Below are positions 1-8,453 of a stretch of 64,000 nt of DNA, in pieces. Each line of letters opens with the position of its first letter. Positions within the stretch are counted from its first letter, which is position 1. The notes beneath the pieces were generated by a model. It saw nothing but the letters and a program-made list of their open reading frames with translations, was not told where the DNA came from and did not search any database. The stretch comes from JBJXHN01 sp046233135 (lineage in GTDB: Bacteria > Pseudomonadota > Alphaproteobacteria > Rhodospirillales > Rhodospirillaceae), in NCBI GenBank assembly GCA_046233135.1, contig JBJXHN010000002.1:558001-622000 (forward strand), written 5' to 3'. A program made the position numbers and the translations under genes.

Positions 1-2725
1 CACCGGTTCGGACAGTGTGACCCTGCTGAACGGTGGCAACACCGTGACCTTGGTTGGCATCGACACTCTGGCCGGCGGTACCGGTTCCGACCGGATCACC
101 TTGGGCGACCGTGGCAACACCATCGTGGTTTCCAACCTGGAAACCCTGACCGGTGGCAGCAGCTACGACGCGATCACTCTGCTGAACGCTGGTAACACCA
201 TCGCGATGTCGGCCATCGACACCCTGGTGGGTGGCACCGGAACGGATGTCATCACGCTGGGTGGCGCCGGTTCGACGATGTACCTCAGCAACATCGAAAG
301 CGTGATCGGCAGCACGGCTTCGGAAAGCCTCCGTCTGACCAACGCCAGTAACACCGCGACCGTTTCCCTGGTGGATACGATCGTCGGTGGGACGGGGTCC
401 GACGCCATCATCCTGTTGAACGGCGGCAACACGGTCACGGTCTCCAATCTGGAAACCCTGAGCGGCGGTACCGGTGGCGATTGGGTCAACCTTGGCGGCA
501 GCGGCAGCACGCTGAGCATCAGCGCCATCGATACCCTCATCGGTGGAACTGGTCAGGACAACGTCCGCCTGCTGAACGGCGGGAACACGGCCATCCTGGC
601 GGGCATTGAAACCCTGTCCGGTGGTACGGGTACCGACGTGATCACCCTGGGCGCTCGCGGCAGCACGATGACCGTCGGCAACCTCGAGACCTTGACCGGT
701 GGCAGCAGCTACGACGCAATCACCCTGATGAACGGTGGCAACACCCTCAGCGTGACGGCGATCGAAACTCTGGTCGGCGGTACGGGATCGGACGCTGTGT
801 TCATTCTGAACGCTGGTTCGACCATGACGGTGTCCAACATTGAAGCTGTCTCCGGCGGTACCGGTGGGGATTGGCTGAACCTGGGAAGTGCTGGCAACAC
901 CACGACCCTGTCTTCGATCGAAACCCTGATCGGCGGCACCGGTTCGGACAACATGACCCTGCTGAACGGCGGGAACACGATGATCCTGGCGGCGATCGAA
1001 ACGGTCACCGGCGGCACCGGCAGCGATTTCATCACTCTGGGTGACCGCGGCGGTGCCATCTCGGTGCAGTCGATCGAAACCCTGATCGGGGGCGCGAGCA
1101 CCGATACGGTCACTCTGCTGAACGGTGGCAACACGTTGACGGTGTCCGGAGTGGAGACCATCTCCGGCGGTACCGGCAGCGACTTCGTTACTCTGCTGAA
1201 CGGCGGTTCCACGCTGACCATTCAGGGTGTCGAAAGCCTGGTTGGCGGCACGGCGACCGACTGGATCAACCTGGGTAACAACGGGGTGACCACCACCCTG
1301 AGCAACGTGAATATCCTGGTTGGCGGTACCGGCACGGACCACGTGACCCTGCTGAACGGCGGGAACACGATGACCCTGGCGGCGATCGAAACCCTGATCG
1401 GTGGCACCGGTGGCGACTGGATCAACCTGGGTGACCGGGGCAACACGATGATGCTGACCGGCGTCGACACCCTGATCGGTGGTGACGGTGGCTTCGACAA
1501 CATCAACCTGGGCAACGGTGGCAACACCCTGATCCTGACGGCTCTGGAAACCCTGACGGGCGGCACCGGTAGCGACTATGTCCGCCTGGGGGCGCGGGGC
1601 AACACGATGACGGTGTCTCTGGTGGAAACCATCATTGGTGCGGAAGGCCGTGATTGGCTGAACCTCGCCAACAGCGGTGCGACCACCACGATCACCGGTG
1701 TCGAAGTGGTGATCGGCGGGACGGCCAACGACCTGGTGGCTCTGACCGGTTCCGGCAACACCATCGCCGTTGCTGCGGTGGAAACCCTGACCGGTGGCAC
1801 CGGCGGTGATTGGATCAACCTGGGTGACCGGGGCAACACGCTGCTGATGTCCTCGGTGGAAACCCTGATCGGTGGCGCCGCCAGCGACCAGGTCAGCCTG
1901 GGCAACACCGGCAACACCATGATCCTGGCTGCGATCGAGACGCTGTCCGGCGGTACCGGTAGCGACTGGATCAACCTGGGTGATCGTGGAAACTCGATGA
2001 CGATCTCCAACGTCGAAACCCTGATCGGTGGTGCCTCCAACGATGCCATCACTCTGGGCGGCGGCGGCAACACCATGATCCTGACGGCCTTGGAAACCCT
2101 GATCGGTGGCGCTGGTAGCGACGCCATCACTCTGGGTGACCGCGGTAACACTCTGACGGTCTCGGCCATCGAAAGCCTGACCGGTGGGGACGCCAGCGAC
2201 GTGATCACCGTCACCAGCGGGGCCATCACCTTCACTGGTGGGTCCGGTTCCGACAGCATCACGCTCCAGGCCAGCGCGAACGCCGACAACGTCGTGTACT
2301 CGAACGTTACCGACGGCTCTGCTTTGGGTGTCAACAGCGGTTACGACACGGTGTCCAACTTCCAGTCGGGTGCCGACAAGCTGAAGATCTCCGGCTCTCT
2401 GCTGGCTGCGGTGGACCGCAACGGCAGCAGCACGATCTCGGTGACGTCCCGTGCGTCGGGTGAGGCGAACGCCAACACCGACGAGGTGGTCAACCTGTCT
2501 ACTGTGGCGACCAGCCTGACCGATGAAGGCTTCGCGGCCTTCCGGACAGCTCTGGGCAACGTGGCGACCGGTTCCACCAACACCATGCTGGTCCTGGCGA
2601 ACGACGGCACGAACACCGGCCTGTTCGCGGTGAGCGACAACGGTGACGGTACGGTCTCCAGCAACGAAGTCCGCCTGCTGTCCCTGGTCAACGGCACTGT
2701 CCTGGCGACTGGCGACATCAACTAA
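1..2725 (+). CDS. 3' part of a giant tandem-repeat secreted/surface protein
   Basis: The reading frame is open from base 2, so the true start lies left of the window; the GTG at 17 is only an internal codon. About 905 residues are visible. The first ~740 are roughly 28 copies of a 26-residue unit with core pattern ETL-GGTGSD-ITLG-GNT, rich in Gly, Thr, Asn and Asp and almost free of Cys and Lys. The last ~160 residues lack the repeat and contain a GYDTVSNFQSGADKLKIS segment, like the C-terminal end of RTX/type I-secreted proteins ahead of the secretion signal. I infer an extracellular beta-solenoid, adhesin or S-layer-like protein exported by a type I system. No transporter gene is visible here. 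Canonical GGxGxDxUx nonapeptides are only partly matched, so calcium binding is uncertain. Confidence 0.8.
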   Translation, partial: TGSDSVTLLNGGNTVTLVGIDTLAGGTGSDRITLGDRGNTIVVSNLETLTGGSSYDAITLLNAGNTIAMSAIDTLVGGTGTDVITLGGAGSTMYLSNIESVIGSTASESLRLTNASNTATVSLVDTIVGGTGSDAIILLNGGNTVTVSNLETLSGGTGGDWVNLGGSGSTLSISAIDTLIGGTGQDNVRLLNGGNTAILAGIETLSGGTGTDVITLGARGSTMTVGNLETLTGGSSYDAITLMNGGNTLSVTAIETLVGGTGSDAVFILNAGSTMTVSNIEAVSGGTGGDWLNLGSAGNTTTLSSIETLIGGTGSDNMTLLNGGNTMILAAIETVTGGTGSDFITLGDRGGAISVQSIETLIGGASTDTVTLLNGGNTLTVSGVETISGGTGSDFVTLLNGGSTLTIQGVESLVGGTATDWINLGNNGVTTTLSNVNILVGGTGTDHVTLLNGGNTMTLAAIETLIGGTGGDWINLGDRGNTMMLTGVDTLIGGDGGFDNINLGNGGNTLILTALETLTGGTGSDYVRLGARGNTMTVSLVETIIGAEGRDWLNLANSGATTTITGVEVVIGGTANDLVALTGSGNTIAVAAVETLTGGTGGDWINLGDRGNTLLMSSVETLIGGAASDQVSLGNTGNTMILAAIETLSGGTGSDWINLGDRGNSMTISNVETLIGGASNDAITLGGGGNTMILTALETLIGGAGSDAITLGDRGNTLTVSAIESLTGGDASDVITVTSGAITFTGGSGSDSITLQASANADNVVYSNVTDGSALGVNSGYDTVSNFQSGADKLKISGSLLAAVDRNGSSTISVTSRASGEANANTDEVVNLSTVATSLTDEGFAAFRTALGNVATGSTNTMLVLANDGTNTGLFAVSDNGDGTVSSNEVRLLSLVNGTVLATGDIN
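2..2215 (+). repeat. ~28 tandem 78-bp repeats
   Basis: In-frame tandem repeats of 78 bp encode the 26-residue unit of the surface protein. Two adjacent unit starts (GAAACCCTG at 140 and GACACCCTG at 218) are exactly 78 bp apart. Units differ by many synonymous and some conservative changes. Such an array is prone to copy-number change and to assembly collapse. Confidence 0.85.
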
Positions 2726-2754
2726 GCTAAGCAGACACTCTAGACTTCGCCTTT

Positions 2755-2785
2755 GGGGCGGCCTTCGGGCCGCCCCTTTTTTTTT
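2755..2785 (+). terminator. Rho-independent terminator of the repeat protein
   Basis: A perfect 9-bp stem (GGGGCGGCC / GGCCGCCCC) with a TTCG tetraloop is followed by nine T residues, 30 bases after the stop codon of the repeat protein. Confidence 0.95.
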
Positions 2786-2847
2786 AGTGCGCCCGGCAAG
2801 GGCGCTTTCCTGCAGACGCAAGTCCCGCCTTGGAGCCTCGTGCCTTT

Positions 2848-3035
2848 AGAGAGCATAGAGCTGAAAAGTGGGGGTCGAAGGGAGCGCGAAGCGAACAACC
2901 GGTTTTCCGGTGGGTAAGCGCGTCTTCGACTCGCGGCGGAACGCACGCCTTCGGCGTGACTCGATGCCTTAACTATATGTTTTTAGATCAAACTACTTGC
3001 CGCAAATCGATGCTGATTTTAGGAGGTTTGGTCTG
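2848..3035 (-). repeat. Mosaic palindromic repeat, family 1, copy A (long form)
   Basis: On the minus strand this matches copy B (6277-6464) along its whole ~190 bp, including the ATCGATTT core, AAAAACATATAGTTA, CACGCCGAAGGCGTGCGTTC, CGAAGACGCGCTT, ACCGGAAAACCGGTTGTTCG and the CCCACTTTTC end. It lies in inverted orientation to copy B. With the terminator it fills the gene-free stretch between the repeat protein and the SDR remnant. It has no credible ORF of its own. Confidence 0.85.
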
Positions 3036-3146
3036 ATTTTGCTCTCGTCCATGGTCTCCCTCCACGCAGTCAGCCACCGCTTATGAGGTGTCTCACTTAA
3101 CTGTAGGCCAGAGAAGGAGGTTTAGGACTTTGACGGGGTGCGCGGG

Positions 3147-3661
3147 CTACTGCTCGTCGGTCGAGGCGGCGAGGTCCTTCTGGCGCTCGAGCTCGGCGAG
3201 CCGCTCGCTGAGCGCCAGACGCAGCGGCGACCTTTTGCGCGTCGCCCGGCGATGTGTAGGTCCGGCTCCCGAAGAAGGCGCTGATCTGACCGACCGGCGT
3301 CCCGGCATAGGCATCCAGCGGATCCGCGACGACCAACGCCTTCCCGAACCCGGTGCCAGTGCTGCCCGGCTCAACGATGGTCACGGCGATGCCGAAGGGC
3401 GCGAGTTCGTGGCGGATCGCGTCCCTGAAGCCTTCGATGCTCCACTTCGGCATGTGATACGGTGGCACGGACCGCGGGCGTATCGGTGATGTCGAGCTGC
3501 GCCAACCAGAGCCGGTCACCATGTTCGGCCTTGAGATCGTCGAGCGCGACCGGTGTGCGGATCGTGCCGGCGACGCGCTCGCCGCGGGCCAGCAATTGCT
3601 CGGTCATCAGCCGGCCAAGGCCGCCGCTGACGCCGGTGATGAACCATGTGCGTTGGGTCAT
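3147..3661 (-). pseudogene. SDR oxidoreductase remnant (internal deletion, frameshifts)
   Basis: The N-terminus (from ATG at 3661) is a normal Rossmann start with TGVSGGLG and continues to about residue 68. It then jumps out of frame straight to the active-site motif YHMPK (YxxxK) and the IEGF helix that follows it. About 100 central residues, including the NNAG and catalytic Ser region, are missing. A second frameshift near 3230 is needed to reach a recognisable SDR C-terminus ending KDLAASTDEQ at 3147. The start codon is 12 bases after the stop of the intact SDR upstream and has a GAGGGGAG ribosome site, so this was once the second gene of an SDR-SDR operon. Confidence 0.8.
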
Positions 3662-3673
3662 GGCGAACTCCCC

Positions 3674-4510
3674 TCAGGCCTGGGCGGAGACGAAGAGACC
3701 GCGCGTCAGGGCGCGATACTCGTCTTCGGAAGAGCCGCGGCGAGCTGAGAGCAGCGGGGCGATGTCGTTGGTCGGGGCGTAGCGGAGCCAGTCCGTGCCG
3801 TCCGTGGCGGCTTCGAAGATCGCCGCGACCACCTTCTCGACCGCGTCGGCATCGGCCGCCTCGGCCATGCCGCCGTAGACCTGGCCGATCTGCTGAAGGA
3901 ACGGTAGATAGTCCGGGATCATCTCGACGCCCGCGCCTTCACCGCTCATCCGCGCCATGAAGTTAGTCTGCGGTGCGCCGCCCGGCTGGATGATCTTCAC
4001 CTTGATGCCGAGCGAGCCCAGCTCATAGGAAAGCGCCTCGGACCGGCCCTCCAGGGCGAATTTCGAGGCGCTGTAGACAGACGCCATCGGGAAGCCGATC
4101 GCACCGGCTCCGGAGCTGACATTGATGATCGTGCCGGCCCGATTGGCGCGCAGATGCGGCAGGACCCCGCGAACCACGTCCATCGCGCCGAAGACGTTGA
4201 CGTCGAACTGCTGCTGGACCGCTTCGCGCGCCACACCCTCGAAGATGGCGAACAGGCCGTAGCCGGCGTTGTTCAGGACCACGTCGATCCGACCGAACTG
4301 CGCGATACCGGCCTTGATCGCCGCTTCGATGCTGGCGCGATCCTCGACGTCGAGGCGCGTCACAAGGACGTTTTCCAACCCGGCGAGTGCCTGCCCGGCC
4401 TCGGGGTTGCGCAGGGTGGCGATGACATTCCAGCCCTCGTTGGCGAAGCGGCGGGCAGCGGCCTCGCCAAAACCCGACGATGTGCCGGTTACCAAAACAG
4501 TCTGAGACAT
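3674..4510 (-). CDS. Short-chain dehydrogenase/reductase
   Basis: A 278-residue classical SDR, probably an NAD(P)(H)-dependent oxidoreductase of unknown substrate. Visible are the cofactor motif TGTSSGFG near residue 8, NNAG near 88, a serine in NVSSG, and the catalytic YSASK motif. The start is set at 4510 because AAAGGAG lies six to seven bases upstream and homologous SDRs begin just before the first beta strand, although the frame stays open much further upstream. It diverges from a LysR regulator gene at 4607, the usual arrangement for a regulator and its target. It heads an operon whose second SDR has decayed. Confidence 0.85.
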   Translation of the reverse strand: MSQTVLVTGTSSGFGEAAARRFANEGWNVIATLRNPEAGQALAGLENVLVTRLDVEDRASIEAAIKAGIAQFGRIDVVLNNAGYGLFAIFEGVAREAVQQQFDVNVFGAMDVVRGVLPHLRANRAGTIINVSSGAGAIGFPMASVYSASKFALEGRSEALSYELGSLGIKVKIIQPGGAPQTNFMARMSGEGAGVEMIPDYLPFLQQIGQVYGGMAEAADADAVEKVVAAIFEAATDGTDWLRYAPTNDIAPLLSARRGSSEDEYRALTRGLFVSAQA

Positions 4511-4606
4511 GAGCGGCTCCTTTGTTGACGCAAGCCACATATATGTGCGAACTGATGGTGAGATAATCCGTCCAATCTTGGACGGCCTGATGAAAGAACC
4601 CGTACA
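4511..4606. promoter_or_regulatory. Divergent SDR/LysR control region with dyad
   Basis: This is the 96-base gap between the divergent SDR and lysR genes. It contains a perfect dyad, CGTCCAATCTTGGACG, at 4569-4584 (7-bp arms, 2-base spacer), placed where a LysR-type regulator would act on both promoters. Function is inferred from position. Confidence 0.5.
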
Positions 4607-5530
4607 ATGGAGGACCTCAGCCTCCGTGCCTTGACGGTTGTCAGCACCGTTGCCGCCCATCGCAGCTTCCGTGCGGCGGCCAAGGAACTGGACATGTCGC
4701 CGTCGTCGGTCAGCCATCTGATCGCCAATCTTGAACGGCGGCTGGGCATTCGTCTGCTGGCGCGCAGCACCCGCAGCGTCTCCTTGACCGAAGCCGGAGA
4801 GGCGTTCCTGACGCGGGTGCGCCCGGCACTGGCCGAAATCACCGAGGCGATCGAAGGTGTCCATGACCTGCGGGATCGGCCGGCGGGGCTGATCCGCCTC
4901 AACGCATCGACCTGGGGTGCGGACCGGCTCTTGCCGATCGTCGCCGGCTTCATGGCGGATTATCCGGATGTCCGCATCGATCTCGTCACCGAAGGCCGGC
5001 TGGTCGACATCATCGCCGAAGGCTTCGACGCCGGCCTCCGGCTGGGCGCGATCGCTCCGCAGGACATGATCGCACTGCCGCTCGGCATCGAGGAAGCGCT
5101 GGTGATTGTCTGCGCACCAGAATACCTCAAGGCGCGTAGAATTCCGCAAACGGCGGGCGATCTGCTCACCCATGAATGCATCCGCGCCCGCTTGCCGAGC
5201 GGCACGATCATGGCCTGGCGGTTCGGCAAAGGGAGCTGTATGCCGGAAGTCGATGTCGGCGGCCGCCTCATCCTCGGGACAACCGAGCTTGCCGCCAAGG
5301 CTGCCGCGGCCGGTCTCGGTCTCGCCTATGTCGAGCGTCGCGAGGCCGAGCCTTTTCTGTCGGACGGGCGCCTCATCCAGGTTCTCGCCGACTGGACGCC
5401 GCCCTTCGAAGGCGAGGCGCTCTACTATCCGCGCCAGCGCCACCCTTCGGCGGCGTTCAGGGCCTTCATCGATTATGTGAAGCAATGGAAGGCTGCCCGT
5501 CTGGCCGGATCGGGATCCTCGCCGGCCTGA
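4607..5530 (+). CDS. LysR-family transcriptional regulator
   Basis: A 307-residue LTTR of normal family length. Residues 1-65 form the winged helix-turn-helix (AAAKELDMSPSSVSHLIANL is the recognition region), followed by the linker helix and a substrate-binding domain from about residue 90. It belongs to the CrgA/DsdC-like group often paired with SDR or quinone reductase genes. The likely target is the divergent SDR operon and its own promoter. The 3' end overlaps the decayed GST frame on the other strand. Confidence 0.9.
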   Translation: MEDLSLRALTVVSTVAAHRSFRAAAKELDMSPSSVSHLIANLERRLGIRLLARSTRSVSLTEAGEAFLTRVRPALAEITEAIEGVHDLRDRPAGLIRLNASTWGADRLLPIVAGFMADYPDVRIDLVTEGRLVDIIAEGFDAGLRLGAIAPQDMIALPLGIEEALVIVCAPEYLKARRIPQTAGDLLTHECIRARLPSGTIMAWRFGKGSCMPEVDVGGRLILGTTELAAKAAAAGLGLAYVERREAEPFLSDGRLIQVLADWTPPFEGEALYYPRQRHPSAAFRAFIDYVKQWKAARLAGSGSSPA

Positions 5531-6119
5531 CCGGACGAGATAAGACGAAGCCCACGACGCCCTTGGCCGCGTCGTCCAGCGACATGAAACCCCGGAAGCC
5601 GCCCTCGCTCGTGGCCGGTTGATCGCCCACGAGCCAGTCGCGGTCTCCCATCAGCAGTTCGAACTGCTCGTGCGCAACGCGGACGCGGTCGGCGCCCAGC
5701 GCGGCATAGATCGGCTTGTCGGTCTCGCTGGCGCCATCCATCGCCATCCACAGCGGCGTGAAGCCGCCGAAGAAGGTGGTGTGCAGGAAGGCCAGCATCA
5801 CGTTGAATTGGTCGGCCGCCGGGCCGCTCTTCGCGCCCAGGCGCGGACCGGAGGAGCTGGCGGCAAGATGCTGGAGGATCGCGAGGCTCTGGCCGATGAC
5901 CTTGCCGCCTACTCGCCTTCCCGGCGTTTGGCCGAGCGGATTGATGTGACGGTGGGACTCGCTGGCAGTGTCGGCGCCCAGGATCTTGTGGCACAGCCTG
6001 TAGGGTTGTCCCGGCCATTCGGCAGCGACCACGGCCCCGAGCGAGCATCCGCCCAGGCTGAAGACTATGATGGGTTCTGTGAGGAATCCTTTGTTGGTGT
6101 TCGGGGCGCCGATGAGCGC
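5531..6119 (-). pseudogene. Glutathione S-transferase remnant
   Basis: The minus-strand frame open from 6119 reads TEPIIVFSLGGCSLG, then the GST-like NPLGQTP and VIGQSLAILQHLAA (N-terminal thioredoxin-fold end), then NVMLAFLHTTFFGGFTPLW and RVRVAHEQFELLMGDRDW of the helical domain. There is no start codon between the upstream stop (6120-6122) and the first recognisable residue. The last third of the domain is replaced after LVGDQPATSEGG by unrelated residues running to a stop at 5466 inside the antisense of lysR. The gene is therefore truncated at both ends and not expected to make a working GST. Confidence 0.7.
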
Positions 6120-6193
6120 TCACCGTCAGATGGCGTCCCGGAAACCTGCCTTGTAGCCTTGCCTGATGGACCTTCCGTCCACGGATACGGACG

Positions 6194-6280
6194 ATGAGCA
6201 ACGCCAACGATCTGCCGATATTCGCCAAGGACGTGGTATGCGGCGGCTTCGCGTTCACCGATGTCGGCCAGGATGTCTAG
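6194..6280 (+). pseudogene. Truncated 28-codon 5' gene fragment cut by repeat B
   Basis: An ATG at 6194 opens a frame (MSNANDLPIFAKD...) that stops at the TAG which is itself the first bases of repeat copy B. The position suggests the 5' end of a gene cut off by the repeat. The family is not recognised, and the ribosome site is weak. Confidence 0.2.
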
Positions 6281-6464
6281 ATCAAGCTGCCTTAAATCTG
6301 CATCGATTTATGGCAGGTAATTTGGTCTAAAAACATATAGTTAGGGTATCGAGTCACGCCGAAGGCGTGCGTTCTGCCGGGAGTCGAAGACGCGCTTGCG
6401 TACCGGAAAACCGGTTGTTCGCTTCGCGCTCCCTTCGGCCCCCACTTTTCCGCTCGATGCTCTA
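6277..6464 (+). repeat. Mosaic palindromic repeat, family 1, copy B (long form)
   Basis: Begins TAGATCAAGCTGCCTTAAAT, continues through ATCGATTTATGGCAGG, AAAAACATATAGTTA, the CACGCCGAAGGCGTGCGTTC insert and ACCGGAAAACCGGTT, and ends in CCGCTCGATGCTCT. It is inverted relative to copy A. Its right end is joined directly to the middle of a LysR gene (see 6465-7112), so it arrived by insertion or deletion within that gene. Confidence 0.85.
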
Positions 6465-7112
6465 TGAGCATGCGCGCGTCGCCTCAGCGGAGGTCGAGTG
6501 CGCCCAGTCGGTCGTGCGCCGCCGGATTGAAGAGCCGAGCGGCTCGGTGCGCATGACCGTCTCGGTCGCCATGCTGCATTTCGAGTTGGTGCAGAAGCTG
6601 CCCCAGCTTCTTGACCGGCATCCCAAGCTGCATGTCTCGGTCCACGCCACCGACAGCTTCGTCGACGTCGCCGAGGACGGTTTCGCTATCACCGTCCGCA
6701 GGGCCTTCGCGCCGCTGCCGGATTCCGAGCTCACGCAGAAGCGCATCCGCGTCGAGTCGTTGATCCTGGTCGCCTCGCCCCACTACCTCGATCGGCAAGG
6801 AACCCCGCAGGCCCCCTTCAACTCGCCGAGCACCATGCGCTGCCGGGCGGCGTGACCTGCACCACCTGGCATTTGAAGACCGCCGCGCGCGGGTGACGAT
6901 GGACGAGGCTTTCGCCCTCACCAACGCCGCGGTCGCCGGCCTCAGGATCACGATCCTGCCCGCAAGTTATGGTCGCGCCGAGCTGGAGAGCGGCAGGCTC
7001 GTCCACATCATGCCGGAATGGTCGGCCGGTCCCTTCACCACCACCATCCTCATGTCCAACCGCATTGGGCAGTTCCCGAGCGCGTGCGGTTGTCGACTTT
7101 CTGGCGACGATG
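6465..7112 (+). pseudogene. LysR regulator remnant lacking its HTH domain
   Basis: Immediately after repeat B the frame reads the LysR linker (RRRIEEPSGSVRMTVSVAML), then the effector domain through SLILVASPHYLDRQGTPQAP. After about 6830 the frame is broken by a deletion. It resumes at 6898 in another frame (MDEAFALTNAAVAGLRITIL ... LVHIMPEWSAGPF) and shifts once more after RIGQFPS to reach the natural end RAVVDFLATM with stop at 7112. The entire N-terminal DNA-binding domain is absent and repeat B takes its place. This is a clear pseudogene. Confidence 0.8.
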
Positions 7113-7525
7113 TAGCGCTCGTCTCTTCCGGGGTCCGCTCGATATCGGTGTCCAGCGCCGTGAGGCGCATGAAGCGATGGCGAAAACCTCGGCCTTCGCG
7201 ACATGAGGAGCTCCGCTTAAGCTGCGAAGCCAACAGTGTCTCGCCGATTTCATCCGCTGACTTCCGCAGCGGTTGAAAGATGACAAAAGCATCCCGCCGC
7301 TATGTGAGCGGCGTGTAATAGACCCCGGCGAGGAAGGACGTTGCTGTCATGGCGAAATCTCTATTGGCGGGTCAGGATTGCATCAACCGGGCGTTCTGTT
7401 TGCCAGCCCTCTCCTATTGGGTTTCGGCGAAGGATTCCCAGCGCCACAAACGGCGGCGATCGTACCGAACAAGGCGAGGGTGATTTCGGACCGGATGGCA
7501 ATGCGAAAGCCGCGTATACTTCCGC
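7113..7525. other. Gene-poor stretch with decayed coding remnants
   Basis: No intact gene is seen. On the minus strand around 7410-7490 a frame reads IAIRSEITLALFGTIAAV, a membrane-helix-like sequence that looks like the continuation of the small ORF at 7526-7648 after a frameshift. The rest shows nothing recognisable. Confidence 0.5.
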
Positions 7526-7648
7526 TCAAGAAGACGCCCGGCTCACAAGCCAGTACAATCCCGGAAGCGAGAGTATGACGCCCGCGACAGCGACGGCTCT
7601 TACGAACCGTCGTTCCGAGTTGTAATAGTCTTGAACCACTGTGTTCAT
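7526..7648 (-). pseudogene. Small membrane-protein fragment, frameshifted
   Basis: A 40-codon ORF starts at 7648, three bases beyond the stop of the upstream SDR, with a GGGGAG ribosome site (translational coupling). After a charged N-terminus (NSERRFVRAV) it enters a hydrophobic helix (AVAGVILSLPGLYWLV) and stops. A second hydrophobic segment follows in another frame (about 7410-7490). I read it as a two-or-more-helix membrane protein broken by a frameshift; it could instead be a genuine single-span small protein. Confidence 0.45.
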
Positions 7649-7650
7649 TC

Positions 7651-8424
7651 TCACTCCCCGGCAAGCGCAATGCCAGAAATCTCGGCGCAGATATCGATCA
7701 AGCGATCCTGCAGCTTCGCATCGAGCGCCTGGGGGTTCGGCGCCATGCACTTCACGTGATAGAAATACTCGCCCATTACATCTGCCTTGGGATCATCGCC
7801 GGCGGCGAGCCAGGCCTGTGTCCGATGGGCCTGATCCATGTCGTCGGGCGCGCCGGGGCCACCCATCTTGGTCGGCACCCAGCCCGGCTCCAGCGCGTTC
7901 GAAAAGACATCCGGCCAACGGCGGGCGATAGCGAAGGCCAGCATCGCGTCGTGCAGCTTGCTTTCGGCATAGGCCTCCGAGCCGTTCCAGCGCCGCTTCT
8001 TCCACAGGATGTCGTTGAGATTGGCGTCGGCGTGATGGTGCATCCCCGACGACAGATAGACGAGACGTTTCGGCCGCTCGATGAGGGCCGTAAGGATGTA
8101 GGCGGAGAGCGTGTTGATCGCGAACACATGGGGCAGGCCGTCAGCGGTCAGCCGGTGCGCCTCGCGGTAACCCACGGCGGCATTATGGATGACCGCGTCG
8201 AAGCGGCCGAGGGCGTTGACCTGTGCGGCGATTTCTTTGGCGCCGGCAATGGTCGATAAGTCGCCCGTCACGACGGCCTCCGCCGCTGGCATGGCCTTGC
8301 GAGCGTCCTTGGCGCGATCGCCGTTGCGGGCATGCAGGACCACCTCGTGGCCCTCTTCGGTGAGGAGCTCGGCCGCCATCAGGCCGAGGCCAGTCGACGA
8401 GCCGGAAATGAAGATGCGGGACAT
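7651..8424 (-). CDS. SDR oxidoreductase (retinol dehydrogenase/ketoreductase-like)
   Basis: A 257-residue SDR with cofactor motif GSSTGLG at residues 8-14, HNAAVG in the NNAG position, YLSSG carrying the catalytic Ser, and YAESK as the active-site YxxxK. The sequence between the Ser and Tyr motifs (MHHHADANLNDILWKKRRW) resembles daunorubicin ketoreductase/WWOX-type SDRs. It lies downstream of an MFS gene and amidohydrolase gene on the same strand, all divergent from a LysR regulator, suggesting one small-molecule catabolic or detoxification operon. The substrate cannot be told from sequence. Confidence 0.85.
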   Translation of the reverse strand: MSRIFISGSSTGLGLMAAELLTEEGHEVVLHARNGDRAKDARKAMPAAEAVVTGDLSTIAGAKEIAAQVNALGRFDAVIHNAAVGYREAHRLTADGLPHVFAINTLSAYILTALIERPKRLVYLSSGMHHHADANLNDILWKKRRWNGSEAYAESKLHDAMLAFAIARRWPDVFSNALEPGWVPTKMGGPGAPDDMDQAHRTQAWLAAGDDPKADVMGEYFYHVKCMAPNPQALDAKLQDRLIDICAEISGIALAGE

Positions 8425-8453
8425 GAGACTTCTCCTTGTCGAGAGGTTGAGTG

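Noticed and set aside
163..2334. Several Pro/Val-rich minus-strand frames with repeated PVPPTRVS units
   Set aside because: They are the mirror of the 78-bp repeat array and have no start signals of their own.
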